A stretch of DNA of 64,000 nucleotides from Strongylocentrotus droebachiensis (GCA_035222895.1 JAVYIG010005380.1:1-64000), one strand, 5' to 3'; shown: positions 23,424 to 36,294, numbered from the stretch's first letter. Notes: generated by a model from the letters alone, not told the origin. Program-made: numbers and translations.

Positions 23424-23621
23424 TGGGTTGATTATTGCATGTATATCTCAAATTAAAAGATTCCCCTTGTCTGAACCAAGCTGCCAGGAAGGTTTAAGGA
23501 ATCGTAAAAGGAATTTGGCTCCATCGGTAGTTTGAAGATTCCCCTTGTCTGAACCAAGCTGCCAGGAAGGTTTAAGGAATCGTGGGTTGATTATTGCATG
23601 TATATCTCAAATTAAAAGATT
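23424..23621 (+). repeat. local duplication in order A-B-x-B-A
   Basis: Segment A (TGGGTTGATTATTGCATG and on to AAAAGATT) occupies 23424-23462 and 23583-23621. Segment B (AGATTCCCCTTGTCTGAACC and on to GGAATCGT) occupies 23458-23505 and 23536-23583. All copies are in direct orientation, and within each pair they look identical. The order A-B, spacer, B-A is unusual for simple tandem slippage. Confidence 0.85.
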
Positions 23622-23644
23622 TGAAAATTTTCAACATTTCAGTA

Positions 23645-23670
23645 AGAGCCAATTAATGCCTTTCTGGCTG
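23645..23670 (+). repeat. AGAGCCAGAAGGG palindrome family, compact copy
   Basis: Reads AGAGCCAATTAATG then CCTTTCTGGCT: a left-end remnant joined closely to a right arm of the family, so the middle appears deleted. Confidence 0.45.
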
Positions 23671-26609
23671 TTAAGCAGGGAGTAGTTTATCCTGTAATGG
23701 TCAGCCAGGATAGCGGGATGTATAGGTAGGGGGTAATACAAATTACCTTTTAATATGGAGTTGATAGCCGTGGGGACTCTATTAGGAAGCCATGTGTAGA
23801 TTTTTTATTTGTGTCATATTGCATAGAATTTGAAAAGAATCCTGGTAATGATGATAGGCTGATCTCACCTAGAGCTGCATGTAAATGCATGTTTTTTGGT
23901 TCTTCTTTCAGTGTCCATGTTCTATGGTTTTACATGAGTATTCCAGAGCCTGTCTTATAAACAGTTTAATAACTCTAGATCGCATTCCAATCGATTGATT
24001 GTTAGTTGAAATCAATTGCAATAACGACTTCGAGGAACTAGCTCAGAAATGAATTCAATCAAAACAAACTATAAAGAGATGAGAGAAAGCAATTTTCCAA
24101 TCAATCCATATCATTTGCAATGCTTACAGGTACATGTGTATATGGCAAAGTCGTTTTTTGTGTGTGTTTCAAATTAGTAATGTTATGAATATTCATGCAA
24201 CATCAGTGGAGAGGAAATGTTGAAATCGAAGAGGCAAACAAGATCATTGGTGGTAGGAAAATAAAGGAACCGTGAAGAGGAACTTTGCCCCCTTTTCAGA
24301 GCACTCAGGGAGTGAGACCGATCAAGGCTTATAGGTCTGTGTGTCCGGAAATTGAATGTTCTTTCCTCTTGGCTTCACCGGACCCGTCGCTATGATCCCT
24401 TGCCCAATCCTTCATTTATTTATCTTGCCGTATGACACAGATGTCGTGCTTTCTAAATCGTGCTCTCTTCAGATCCTGCTTCAGATGGACCCAGGGCTTG
24501 GCATACTAGTTTAAAGGTTTCATCTGTCAATGTGTAAGGAAATAAATAAATTATATCCATGTAATAAACCTTGAAGTGATAAATAATCATCTATTCTATT
24601 CAATTTTCATTTAAAATGATTAATTAATAAATAAGTCAGTCAGTAATTCAACTAATTGTATATGAGCAATTAATGTAAAACAAAAATTTGAATATTTACT
24701 ACTTCCACTTCTACTACTTCTACATCTACTACATCTACATCTCCCAAGGAAAGCTTATTATAGGTTCTATTGTCTATACCCACTTTACAATTTGACTTGC
24801 TTTTGACAAAGCATTGTTGCCATCTAACTATTTTAAAATGAATAGATTGAATATTAGTAATGTCATAAAATTAATTTCATCACAGAAAATTCAAAAGGAT
24901 TCTAACACCAGCAGAAGATATAGTTTATTTGTTCATCCATGATCATGTGTATATATTATTAATGCTGTAATAGGTGATGGTGGAAATATGTTTGGAAAAA
25001 GGTCTGAACTAAACGACTAGTATTGTCTGGGAGGCGTTTGAAGAAACAGAATTTGCAAAAGAGCTAGGAATTTCTTGAATGGTTTAAAATCTAGGGAAAG
25101 AGGGTGACATTAAATATGATGAGACTGCAGCTGGCCAAACAAAGCCTCATTTTGACGGGAAACTATCTGCATGATAACTCAGTTGTAGTTAGGAAATTGG
25201 GGTGATGTGGCAGTCATAGATAGCCAATTATAGGCCCTCTGCCAGAGGGTTTCATGTAAGGGAATGCCTGCACAATTTCAAAGTGAATACATCTTAGGCT
25301 TACTGAACCAAATAAGGAAAGCAAATCTCAATCGCAAATAAAGTTTAGCAGCAGCAGAGGAGAGACGAGAGAGTAAGTGAGTTTCCCTTTCCTTGTGCCT
25401 GCAACTCTTCATCTCTTTATCTCTTTATCTCTTTGTACAATATTCAAGGTATTTGGTTAATATGAATTAGAAACCGGAAGAGATTTAGCAGGATATTATT
25501 TCAGTCCCCTTTCACTTCATTGTTTATTGAATTATAACTCAGCGTCTTGTAACTGTTTTCACATGCAATAGATAGATATCAAGGTATCACATTCAGACTA
25601 TTTTGAAAGAAGTTGAATGTTATTTGATTTTGATGTAAGAAGTATTTTTCATTCACTCCAGTTTGATTCATCTGAAAGGCTTAGCGTTTAAGGATTCAAA
25701 ATCGGCATTGCATTTATCGAAATGATAGGAGAAGAAATGAAATACTAGCCTCTTCCAATAATCAGTATTATCTAATGTATTAAAAGTTCAAAACCATACT
25801 GAGTTTAAAGAGTTTTGGAGAAACTTACATGTAGGCCTCAATGTAATCTTGTTTAGCTGTTATCAGTTGAATAAAATAATAGCTTCTCCTGGAGGGGGGG
25901 GGGGGGATCAGGTTGAAAATAAACCAATTTTCTCTTGTGATGATTGCAGACTTGAGCTCTATATTGCTTGTCAATGCACATGGAGATAAAAAGAAATAAG
26001 AGAAATGGAAGGTTCACATCAGCAACGCATAAAACATATATAAAAAGCCAGCGAACTAATGTGTGAGGACCCTCCTCTTCGTATTGTCCTTAAAGCCTCA
26101 TGGGATTGGACTAGTGTCTTTAAGATGTCATCTTGACAGATTGTCTGTCATAAATGGGACAATTAGGCCATCTCATCTTCACTTCAATATTTTCCTAGCT
26201 CCGCAGGCTTTTTGGCTGCTGCCCTCGCTTTGTGTTTACCTTATGTTCTTGCACTCCAGTGGCGATCGTCCATTTGGGCTGTGAGGTGGTGTCGGCGTGT
26301 AATAGATGGTTTATTGCATGAAATTCTGAATCTAGGTGATGATGACATCTAATTGACAATACCTCGTTTGTTATTTGCCCGGCAGGAAGGTGTTCACCTG
26401 CCCTGGAATTCTTTATAGTTTATGCCCTTCTAATACTCATAATAGTCCGCTGAAATTTGCATTGCTCTCAATCTTTGCACTGCTCTCGCTGTTTTGCGCT
26501 GAAGCAATTTCTTGTCAGTTTGCCGATAGTTCTTAATATCTTATCCAGGAATATTTGAAGGATTTAGTGGTACAAATTCATTTCATGGTTGTTTGGTGAT
26601 TAACAAGTC
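23671..26609. other. gene-free stretch, probably intronic
   Basis: AT-rich, with a poly-G run at about 25893-25906 and a short (CTAYWTCTAC)n near 24703-24742. GC-richer unique islands (about 24280-24500 and 26060-26300) could be regulatory modules or unrecognised exons; nothing decisive is seen. Confidence 0.4.
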
Positions 26610-27085
26610 TAAAGTATGTTATGGAATGTCAGACATTGCAAAGTGACATTATGAATAAATAGGAACCCTCAAAGGATCGTGTCATTTTGATACAGCTTGT
26701 CCTAAACCTCTCTCTTAGGCGGAAATACTTGTCATGATCCCGACAAATCAAGATTCAGTTGCATAAGTATGTAATGGATTGTCACACATTGCAAAGTAAC
26801 ATTGCGACATCCCTGAATAGATAGGAACTCTCATTTTAGGATGTCGTTTTGATACATCTCGACCTTAACCTCTCTATTAGGCGGAAATACTTGTCGTGAT
26901 CTCGACAAATCAAGATTCAGTTGCATACTGTAAGTATGTAATGGATTGTCACACATTGCAAAGTAACATTGCGACATCCATGAATAGATAGGAACTCTCA
27001 TTTTAGGATGTCATTTTGATATATCTTGTCCTGAACCTCTCTATTAGTAGGAAATACTTGTCATGATCCCGACAAATTATATTCA
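26610..27085 (+). repeat. three-copy tandem repeat, period ~155-167 bp
   Basis: Copies begin at about 26610, 26764 and 26931 (AAGTATGTAATGGATTGTC or a variant). Each holds ACATTGCAAAGTRACATT, GAACTCTCATTTTAGGATG, ACCTCTCTATTAG and GGAAATACTTGTC, then TGATC and CGACAAAT. Copies 2 and 3 are closer to each other than to copy 1. The period is near nucleosome size. Confidence 0.9.
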
Positions 27086-28035
27086 ATATAGATAAAATGA
27101 GAAACAGAACAGTTGAATTGAGCATTGCTGAATTTAATGCATATGATTGATAGTATTATTCTTCCATCATATCCTTCTAATCAATCATTTTCAGTCCAAA
27201 GTTGCCATTACATCTGACAGTCTTTACATTCTTTTGCGCAGATAACCTTTTTTCGACATGTATCATTGCATCTTGAAGTGGCTTAACTCCAAATTTTTCT
27301 TCAGCGGTTTGTAACTTGTAGGCCTACATATAACTGAGTATGATGATAATTTGGATTACTACTTTACATATAAATGTAGGTAGCGTGATAGTGCATTATA
27401 CTCCTTTGATGGCTGCCTCCAAAGAAAGGAAAAATCAATTTTTCTGCTGGCTCCGCATGCAAGGGTTGTTCTTAGTCACCGAAAGCGCTGAGATGAGAAG
27501 CGCACAGGAAGCAAGGTTCACTTGTCTGCTGTCTGCTGTAATTCCTCCATGGAGAGAGAGAGAGCCAGAGGGTCTTCTCTCCATTGTCTTTAAAAAACAA
27601 ACATTTAACTTGGCCAGCCACCTGCCCCGATATGAACACACATCTATGCATAGAGAGAAGAAGCCCCTAAGGAATGTATACCTCCTTCCCTCTCTATCCA
27701 AACCTAAGACCTCCTTCTTTTCACCGAAATCCCCGGACTGAAAAATTCATGAAAAACCGTACAAATCAGGTACGTTTTGAACGATGACTCATACATCTAC
27801 AGAAGAAATATCATTTTCATTTTTTTGTTCTCTTTCTCCCTCTGTTGAGTGTTGTATTTGGAAAGCTGGATAAATGGATGAGTAAAGCAGGTATTGGGGG
27901 TATCCGTTGGGATTTAGGAATGATGGGCGCAGTATTACCTGAGGATGTTAAGAGGATGCGGTGAAGCAATGGGAAACCAGAGAAATATCCTGGGACATGG
28001 GATTTGAATAGAGGGAGAGAGAGAGGATGAGGATG
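27086..28035. other. no gene supported
   Basis: Holds a 133-codon open frame on + (27340-27741) with no recognisable domain and no convincing splice sites. GC content is somewhat higher than in the flanks. Confidence 0.35.
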
Positions 28036-28050
28036 GGGGGGGGGGGGGGG
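28036..28050 (+). repeat. poly-G tract
   Basis: G run after a GAGAGAGGATGAGGATG purine stretch. Confidence 0.9.
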
Positions 28051-28710
28051 AGGGTGTGAAGCGATGAATAAATACAAGGTAGCATCTATAGAGCGATTTG
28101 GAAACCGATTTAGCTCTCGAAAATTCCAAAATAGATGTGATGAAAATAAAGAGATATACATGTAGATAAAATTACTGTGAAGAAATGGTATTTCTACCCG
28201 CAAAAAATCTGATGACTACAAGTAGAGCAATGCATTGAATCCAGTTTCAAGGAGTATCTTGCAAGATGTACGTGTATTTGAATCCTCTGCTCTTGTTCAA
28301 TGCATTTATGATCATCCATAAATCACAAATATAACTGTCAACAAGTTTAACAGGGGCACGCATCATCCTGCATTCCTCTCGGTCAATTTATGGAGGGTTC
28401 AGCCTGCTTCCCTGATGAATTTATGGATCTTCCCTCATAATTCGGACCCAAATTATGACAGTGAAAACATTGCCTTGACTGTATCGCTCCTGATTTGTTA
28501 CATGGGCCTATCTTGATTGACCCCACTCAGCCAGTTAATCTCTTCCAATATCTCTCATGTATGTCGATTAAATTCATAGATAGGATTTTGCTTGTAAACC
28601 CATAATCAGAGACATGCATGTATTTACAGAATAAATCTTCTTATTAAATGCTAGGGAAAATCTTATCGCATTAAGTTAAACCAAGGATAATTTGGTAAGG
28701 ACGTTGCAAA

Positions 28711-28930
28711 GCTGTTGTGGTTACGTCACAGCACTGAGGATCACATAGTTTGCGTTTAAAGTTACGCTGCGGCACTAATGTCTTTTGGCAAGACATTAAT
28801 CTATGTTTGCCACCCTCAACCCAGGTGGGGTGAATGGGAACCTGGCGCCGCTGGCAGGAATTACTTCCTTCCAATGCTAGAGCGCTATAATGGCAGCCAT
28901 GCTAAATCGGGGGTAATAATCGTGGAGGAG
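28711..28930 (+). mobile_element. old tRNA-derived SINE copy
   Basis: Aligns by eye along its length with the younger copy at 35103-35375. It shares GTTGTGGT near the head, the central block CACTAATGTC-TTTGGCAAGACATT-ATCTA, TTTGCCAC-CTC-ACCCAGGTG, GGGAACCTGG, and a later GGCAGCCATGCTAAA. The tRNA-like head is heavily mutated and the B box is not intact, so this copy is old. Confidence 0.75.
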
Positions 28931-29252
28931 GAGCCAGGAGTGTCAAATCTGACAGACAAGAGTGCCAAACAAGAACCCACAATTAGTATTATTATAACGA
29001 TATCAAATCATAGCTTGGAGATAGTTTAACAGTTTAAACACAATAAAATTGATTAGAATTTCAGAGAGAGAAAGAGAGAGAGAGAGAGACTCAAAGAGGA
29101 TAAATGATAGATGATATATTTGATGAGATGTTACATTCAAGGATGAGTCCTGAACTTGTAGTTAAAGTTTTATGTAGGCCAGCATTGTAGGAACCCATGT
29201 TGGATGTAACATGGTGAAGACAGGTTTATCTGAATCTAAATCTTATTAGCTG
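28931..29252. other. no gene; short (GA)n
   Basis: (GA)n at about 29064-29090. Otherwise AT-rich. Confidence 0.5.
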
Positions 29253-29273
29253 AGAGCCAGAAGGGCATTAACC
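29253..29273 (+). repeat. AGAGCCAGAAGGG palindrome family, half copy
   Basis: Exact GAGAGCCAGAAGGGCATTAA core on the + strand; no opposite arm within 100 bp. Confidence 0.6.
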
Positions 29274-31279
29274 TTGTACAGTGTAGTAAAACCCTTATGG
29301 CTTTCAATCGATGATAGATCAGAGATACTTGAGGAAGAAGCCAAGGGTATAGACTTGTACATCAAAAGACCTCCGCTATTTGTACGATCCAATTCTGATT
29401 TGATTGAGGAAGAGATAACTATTGAAGTATTTTACCAAAGGTTAGAATTTCCTCGTCAAAGTTCCGACAGGTCAGACTGTTTGTACATGATCGTACATCC
29501 ACATCTGTGACTTGGAAACTCAAATATGTTGGGGCAATGCGGACCTTTTTTTGCAGAGAAATTACTATTGTGATGACTGACAATGAGGCACACAGCCTGG
29601 TTTCATTGAATTTATCTCCATTTGAAACTGATTTAAGAAAGTTTGTTGATCAATAGTCACAGCAGTATGAAGGAATTAGACATTTTTTTTATTTATAGAT
29701 TTCAATCCTAAATTGCATATTGTTCCATTGTGAGGCTGTAAAGAGATCATTTTAGAAAAAAGAGGCAGCTTTTACTATTATAGCTACAGGTAATGTACAT
29801 GTAAGAATCAATGATTCTTGAAATACGGTAAGCAAGAGACAATGTTTTGGTACCGTACTAAAAACATTTCCCACTGATAATAACTCTTTCAACAAGTTAC
29901 TATCTACTCTAGATCACTAGCAGAAGTATTTGACATTTGCTTCAATTTCTTTGTTTATTTTTATTATGGAATTCAATTTATGTGATTTCGCTATTTGTGA
30001 ATATCATTGATTTAGCACACTTCATTTCTGGAAATGGAAATTGCATGGGTTAATATCTACTGCGGATCAATCATTTTTGGGTCATTGCTTTCTTTTTATA
30101 CACTTTTCCAGGATATGAATAAAAGATTTCCTGGAGAGTTTGTGATTTTGGTGTAGTATAGAAACATGTTATAATGCTACCAAGGCCATTTGAAAGGTCT
30201 ATTACATTGAGCATGTCAATCCCGAAATATAACTGGTTTTGCAAATGTAAGCAATCATGCTCATTTACATTTTGCATCAATAGTGATCATAAAAAAATGA
30301 CATGTTAGCTCATAATTGGTTTGAGTTGCAAGCAAAACACTCAATGTTCATTTTACGATTTCACTTGCCATTCAAGTCTCCTCCACATTCCCAATCTAGC
30401 TTCGACTGGATAAGGATAGAGTGAGTATCACACCTGAAGAAGCCTGTGCCTTCCTCAATCCAATCGGAGAAAGGGAAGGACCGCCGGCGATCCATGACTT
30501 ATTGGCGTGTCACACATACGAGGTATCTCGTAACACCCAGTTACATTTTATTGATTATCTAGTGGTGTCAAGATTCAATCTGCGCTTCGTCCTACCGAGA
30601 GGGTGAAATCCTCCACCCTATTGATCCTCCGTCGACCATCGCAGTGTGTCTGTGTGTCTTTTCGTTCCTTCCATCCCACACAGCCAGGACCGACGCTCTG
30701 TAATAGAAGAAGAGAGAGAGGAGAGACCTTTCTATTGCTTTCCTCCTGCTTCTCAATATTCTGTTTTCTTTGTCCTGTCGTGCCGTGTTTGTTGTTTGTT
30801 ATTGCTAGAATAGGAGATGATGGATCAAAGTGAATCGAGATTGGGATTTTGTTCGTCTTTGAGTAGATTGCGAAAGAAGTAGGGAAATAGAAATGTTTTT
30901 GTATCACTTCTCACAAGACCCATAGATATATCCATGTAGCTGTACTTAACCCTGTAGCGGTTGATGCAAGAATTATAATTCATTAGTCTGTATGCATTTC
31001 CTGTACAATACCCATGTCCATACAGCATTGATAGCGAATTGCATTGATGCACATTTAGATAGGTCTGATCTGTGATAATATCATGATTTGTAATTGAATT
31101 TATTGATTCTGAATATAATTATCATGCACTTTTTCAAGATAAGAAACATGCTCTGAATACTACATGATGTCATTCTCATCGGCTTAATACAGGGACAAAC
31201 CATTCCTTGTGACCAACGGGTTAATCTGTATGAGAAAAGGTGTACATGTTGCTAGCCTTTACAGACAAATGGTATATTT
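29274..31279. other. no gene supported; one coding-like open frame
   Basis: At 29274-29510 (+) a 78-codon frame is rich in E, D, R and K, more protein-like than most chance frames here. I see no domain and no good splice sites. Around 30360-30425 a pyrimidine tract, CTAG, and a GTGAGT donor 21 nt later form a weak microexon-like pattern that is out of phase with the exon at 7784. Confidence 0.3.
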
Positions 31280-31333
31280 GGAGCCAAAAGGGCATTAACT
31301 CTTATATCTTAACGCTCTTCTTACTCTCAGGCA
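31280..31333 (+). repeat. AGAGCCAGAAGGG palindrome family, degraded full copy
   Basis: GGAGCCAAAAGGGCATTAAC then TCTTATATCTTAACGC; the right arm is mutated. Confidence 0.5.
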
Positions 31334-34300
31334 AAATCTATATGATACAAATTCAAACTATGGGGAACTTGGTGAATTATTCCAGTGCATACATCTCCCC
31401 TATTCAAAGCACAGCCTTGATGATTAGTAGCAGTTCACCATACCTAAGTAGAGTTAATCGTGATAGAGTTGAATGGAAAGTATCTTCACCACAGGCACTT
31501 AGCATTGGAGAGGCCTTTATTTCTAGGTGACCTGATAGACAATGAGAAGGAATATCGGGCAAGATTTAGATTCGCTCCAGTTCCTCCCTAGACTTCTTAA
31601 TACAGGCCGTAGAAGCTATCTCGGTAAGATGATACCCTGGATCTTAGGCAGGGTATTCTGACTCATTTTTCCCTCAAACCAGTAAGACAAAAAAAAAAAA
31701 GGCATGCAGGGGAGAAGAAGAGTGATTTAGCTTGTGAAGGCTAAAACAAATCCTTACATGTACATGTACAGTACATACAAAATACATGAATTGCCCTTGA
31801 GGAAACCCATTTTTTCCATTGATAGATTGAAAGAATTCTAAGCACAAAAGTAAAGTTTATATTTTACATGCACTATACCTCAAACTCTAGTAATGTACAC
31901 CATTAATCTATATCTTTGCTATTGAGTAAGAGAACACCGTTCTCTTTCTGTCTCCTTTTTTTTTAATCAAGAAAGGAATCCATTTTAGTTTTCCAAAACC
32001 ACTTCTTTTACTCTTTTGGGGCTATGACAGTCTGTGTGTAAATCACACCCTGATCATGCATACTTCACCATTCTGACAGGCTCTATATTATGTTTGCATG
32101 ATAGAAAATCTTAGATGTACATGTATGTAGGGGGCGTCACAAAATGTATTCATTGAAATCACATGATTGACATACAGTTACTATAAATGCAAACACAGAT
32201 ATGGGAAAGGAAATGTTTACCAAGAATCTGTAGATTGATTATTTGAGGCCCCTCGTCACTCCATTATTAAAGGACAACTTCCAGAATGATACATAAAGTA
32301 GCTTGCTACAGAAACCCCTTCCAAGCAAAGCTGTAGGAAATGTTTACACTGAATTTGGGGGTCTTTCTAGACCTAAAATAGAACTTGGTAAGAGGGCTGC
32401 TCTGAAAGACTACCCCTCCATGGTATTTTTTCTTCTTCTTGCATTGAACTTCAAACATTTGAAGAAGCAGAAAATCAAGCAATAAAGAATGGTTGTCACG
32501 TTGAAGAGAATTGAAGCGTTATGGACAGAGAGTGCAGACACTGTCGCAGCTCATTCCTGGCCGTGTTCAAATCCTACCAAATACCTGGAAAAAAGTAATG
32601 TGTAAAGAAGAGTGCAGACATTATTGCAGCTCATTCCTGACATCCTTGCAAAGACATGGAAAAAGGGAACATTTCTCTTTCCTTTATTCCACGTTTGGTG
32701 AAAGAATGTACTTTAATCCTTAGATTTAATAATTTATAATGATTTCAACCAGTGACAGAACATTTCTCATGAAGGCTTCATTATTCAGACATTTGACATT
32801 TGGAGTTTGGTGGCTGATGTAGTCAAATGTACATGTGTGTATGCATTAACTATTAAAGATTAAAAAACAATAACAAAACAATACCTGTAGAAAATTTGTA
32901 CTTCCAGCTTCAAACTATATTTTTTTTGAATATCCCTACTTTAAAAATGATAAAGAACCTTGTACATGTATCTCATTCCTACTTTTACTTGTATGCATTA
33001 GCCTGTTAAAGACACAACCCATAATTCAATTGATTTATAGCAGTGTGGAAATTTCCAGTTAACAACTAAATTTGTATACCCTTACCAAGTTTTGTAACTG
33101 TTTAAGTACATGTATGTGAAAAATTGAGTTGTCGGATGTCCTCATTTTGTTTCTTGAAAGTGTAACATATTAAAGCTTACATCTAAAAGTATTCAACAAA
33201 GGCCCTATAATTCAACCAGTCCACCTTACATTCTTGAGTTATGAAAAACACAAAAACATCAAATTTACAAGGGATATGAATAATTTAGTTGTTAACTATA
33301 AGTTCCTTTCATATTGCCTCACTTAGATATTGATGCTTAAGCTGCCAGATATTTTACCTCTTGTGACAACGTGAACGTGGGCTGTCGGGCAGATCAGTCA
33401 GTATCCATGATTATCTTCTGAGCACTTTCTATTCATCGATAAGGGGGAGAGAGAAACTAGAGCAGCGTTTGGCTAAAGCAGACAGATAGATAGATAGATA
33501 GGTCCAATAAAGTCTGTATGTATGGTGTGCTGGCTGGGGTGTGAGCATCATGAGCACTCCTACGCTGTATACCTAGCATCATCAATCCTACTTTCACTGC
33601 CCAAGAACTTACCAAGAAGTCTCTGAGGAGACCGCTCACTAACTCTCTCTATACCTTTCTTGTTTTTTTAAAGGAATGATTGTGTACATTTGCCCTTGCT
33701 AGCTGAAATTTGGGTGCATTTTACAAATAAAGATTAAAAATTACTTTCCTTTTAGGCCTGATTCTCTAATTCTTCTAGACTCCTGTCTACAACTTTACAC
33801 TACATTTATATTCAAGAAATCAAAGATTCTTGTGTCCGTAGCAATATCCTAATTGGAAATTGAAAATTCTTGTTGTGATGCTCCCAAAAAGGCTTTTTAT
33901 TTAATTTGCAATACACATTCAATCTCTGAGTAGAGTGCCTGAGTTAAGGAAGAGACAATTTCTGATGTAAAAATTATTCTTGTGGCAATTTCTGATGTGA
34001 AAATGATTCTTGTGTTTGTCAATAATAATAATTAATGCATGTACACAATGTTCCGGTAGGTATACTTAAGCTGTTCAGGCAAAATCACACCTAAAAATCC
34101 TTTAGGCATGTATATAAGTCATGTACGTGTTTGTTGTTTTCTTATTTTTACTAGTACTGAGTGCTCAATAGCATACCATTTTCCTTTACTTTCCTACAGT
34201 TCAATAGACCCCTGCATGGTTTGCGATAAGTTTTCAGCCAAAGCACCTTGAATTCATGCACTTTTATCACAGATAATCACATTTTATGCCAAACGGCCGG

Positions 34301-34751
34301 CACGAGGAATGAACCAGAATCCAAACGCTTCGAGGTAGAGCCTAACAGCAACTGATGAAGTGCGAAGAATTTGATCAAAGCTTTCATTTCATTCCATATC
34401 GGAGGCGGCGAGATTGATCAACACTTTATTGGAAATCATCCCTATCGCAGGCTCCTGCCCGATTACTCTCCATTCAGTTTATATGTGAAAAATGAGGGGA
34501 TTATTAATGCCCCATAGACGAGTCCAAAGTTACGATTTAGCTCTATACACTCAGAGAATTTTGCCATGTGTGTTTACACACCTAGTTTACTCATTTAAAA
34601 AATATAGATACATGTGTATTTAGAAGACCTTTTATGAGCACTATTTAACATTTTGACAGGGTGTGAAAGTATTTCAATTGTTTATTGATTTGGTGTAGAC
34701 AGTAAGCAGTTGCATCCATAGAAATTTGAAGATAAATGGTCAACTTTCAGG

Positions 34752-34757
<6 letters not shown>
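31334..34757. other. gene-free stretch
   Basis: AT-rich. Holds an 80-bp-period direct repeat (AGAGTGCAGACA at 32529 and 32609, each followed by GCAGCTCATTCCTG), and a GTTCAAATCC word near 32567 that resembles a tRNA B box. (GATA)n lies near 33482-33501. No exon supported. Confidence 0.4.
34370..34380. promoter_or_regulatory. TCF/LEF-like palindrome
   Basis: TTTGATCAAAG within a GC-richer unique island (about 34290-34560) in otherwise AT-rich DNA. A single site is weak evidence for an enhancer. Confidence 0.2.
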
Positions 34758-34784
<27 letters not shown>

Positions 34785-34913
34785 CCATATTCATTTATAA
34801 CAAATTCATATACAAACAATGTACATACCTCAGTACGAATAGCCCTCAATAGTATTTAGCATCATAACCTGACCATTTTTCGTTGTTACTTTTTTTTTTT
34901 TTTTTTTTTTTTT
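34758..34913. repeat. poly-A and poly-T tracts flanking ~107 bp
   Basis: A run of about 27 A and, about 107 bp later, a run of about 22 T. The inverted layout could come from two tail-to-tail retroposed ends, but the middle has no recognised element. Confidence 0.6.
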
Positions 34914-35102
34914 AAATTCATGTTACAAAATATTAAATTCCCTGAAACACTATCCTGAAATAAATGAACGTTGCAGATTTTTCATCAAGGCTGCTTGTAA
35001 TGTATATAAACTATGATCCTTGACAAATACTTAAACTCAACATGTCAACATCTAATAAAGATACATAGTTCTTTTAAAATAAATATACTTACAGACTCTT
35101 TA

Positions 35103-35375
35103 GTGGTGTTGTGGTCGAGTGGATACGTCGCCGGACTGTCGATCACAAGGTCCGCGATTCGAGTCCCGCTGCTGCACTAATGTCCTTTGGCAAGACATTG
35201 ATCTACATTTGCCACACTCCACCCAGGTGAAGTAAATGGGTACCTGGTAGGAATTTATTCCTTGAAACGCAGCGCGCGTAACAGCTGCACTGCTAAAGCC
35301 AGGGTAATTATGCTGCATTATTGTAGAGCGCTTAGAGACTAAGTGATAGGCGCTATATAAGCACTGTAATTATTA
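35103..35375 (+). mobile_element. tRNA-derived SINE, well preserved
   Basis: The tRNA-like head has an A box TGGTCGAGTGG (35112-35122) and a B box GATTCGAGTCC (35156-35166), the split promoter read by RNA polymerase III. A conserved central part follows (TGTCCTTTGGCAAGACATT, then TTTGCCACACTCCACCCAGG). The tail, ATTGTAGAGCGCTTAGAGAC then GGCGCTATATAAGC, ends TGTAATTATTA. The tail resembles the LINE tail at 2598-2692. The central part recalls conserved-core SINE superfamilies of invertebrates, but I cannot name which. Non-autonomous; no ORF. Confidence 0.85.
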
Positions 35376-36290
35376 AAGGATCAAATTAAGCCAAATGAAT
35401 CAACAGTGTGGCATTTGATGATTAGAAGTAATTATTGGATTTTATTGGATTGGAACAAATTGAGAGTTTGAGACCTGCTTTCATTTTTTATGTGATATAA
35501 GTCTGTTCATACCTGCATTAAAGTTTGGCTGAAGAGCTGAAGCTGTGGTGATACTATTCAAAGTCCTGTGGAAGTACGTAGTGATACTATATCGTAATGG
35601 GATATACAAGAACAACATATTATTCATTTAGACTAGCTATTCTGGATGACCTAATATTCCAGTTGCAGCAAATTTTTAAATAACATTTGATGTGAGTCTC
35701 AAAGATCTGTGTAATTTAATGTCAAATACAAGAATGTGCAAAAGGGATGGGCCAAATCTGATTCAATATTAGATTGTGAGTTGTGGGTTAGGAGTTACAA
35801 TTGAATGTGAGGAAACGTTTATCTACTTTTGTATGATGTTGATGGAAAAAACAAGAATAATTATAATAAACACTGCTACAAGAACATTACAAGAAATTGA
35901 CAGTAGTGAAGTGGATTCTCGAGAGGCAGGAATGCTTGATAGTTCCTTTCTTGAGGGAACTGCAGTGCTGAATCACAGATGTAATCAGAAAGGAATTGAT
36001 GAGGATTTCAATCGGTGCTGTCACATGACAAACACTCTGAGAAGACAGGAGATGTTCTGATGTTACGCATCAAAATAGAACATGTCTGCCTGGTTGGATT
36101 GGCCATTTTGAATGTTGGAAGAAAAAGAAGAAAAAGTTTGGAGAAGTGACATGAATAGAAAGCCCTGTAGGAATGTCTTGACTTGGACTTAAAGATTATG
36201 ACACGGGTTGAAATTCGCTATTGTGATGTTGATGAATTCTGTATTCATCTAATAAAAAATGACAGTGTAGAGAATATCTTTAAAATTGTC
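35376..36290. other. no gene supported
   Basis: A 94-codon open frame on + (35776-36060) has no recognisable domain. Otherwise AT-rich. Confidence 0.4.
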
Positions 36291-36294
36291 CAAA

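Noticed and set aside
27340..27741. 133-codon open frame on the + strand
   Set aside because: No recognisable domain, and overlapped by another open frame on the opposite strand.
34758..34913. Processed pseudogene marked by poly-A
   Set aside because: No coding similarity upstream of the A run and no target duplication.
35103..35175. Functional tRNA gene
   Set aside because: A and B boxes are present, but the sequence continues as a SINE with a conserved core and tail, and the stems are imperfect.
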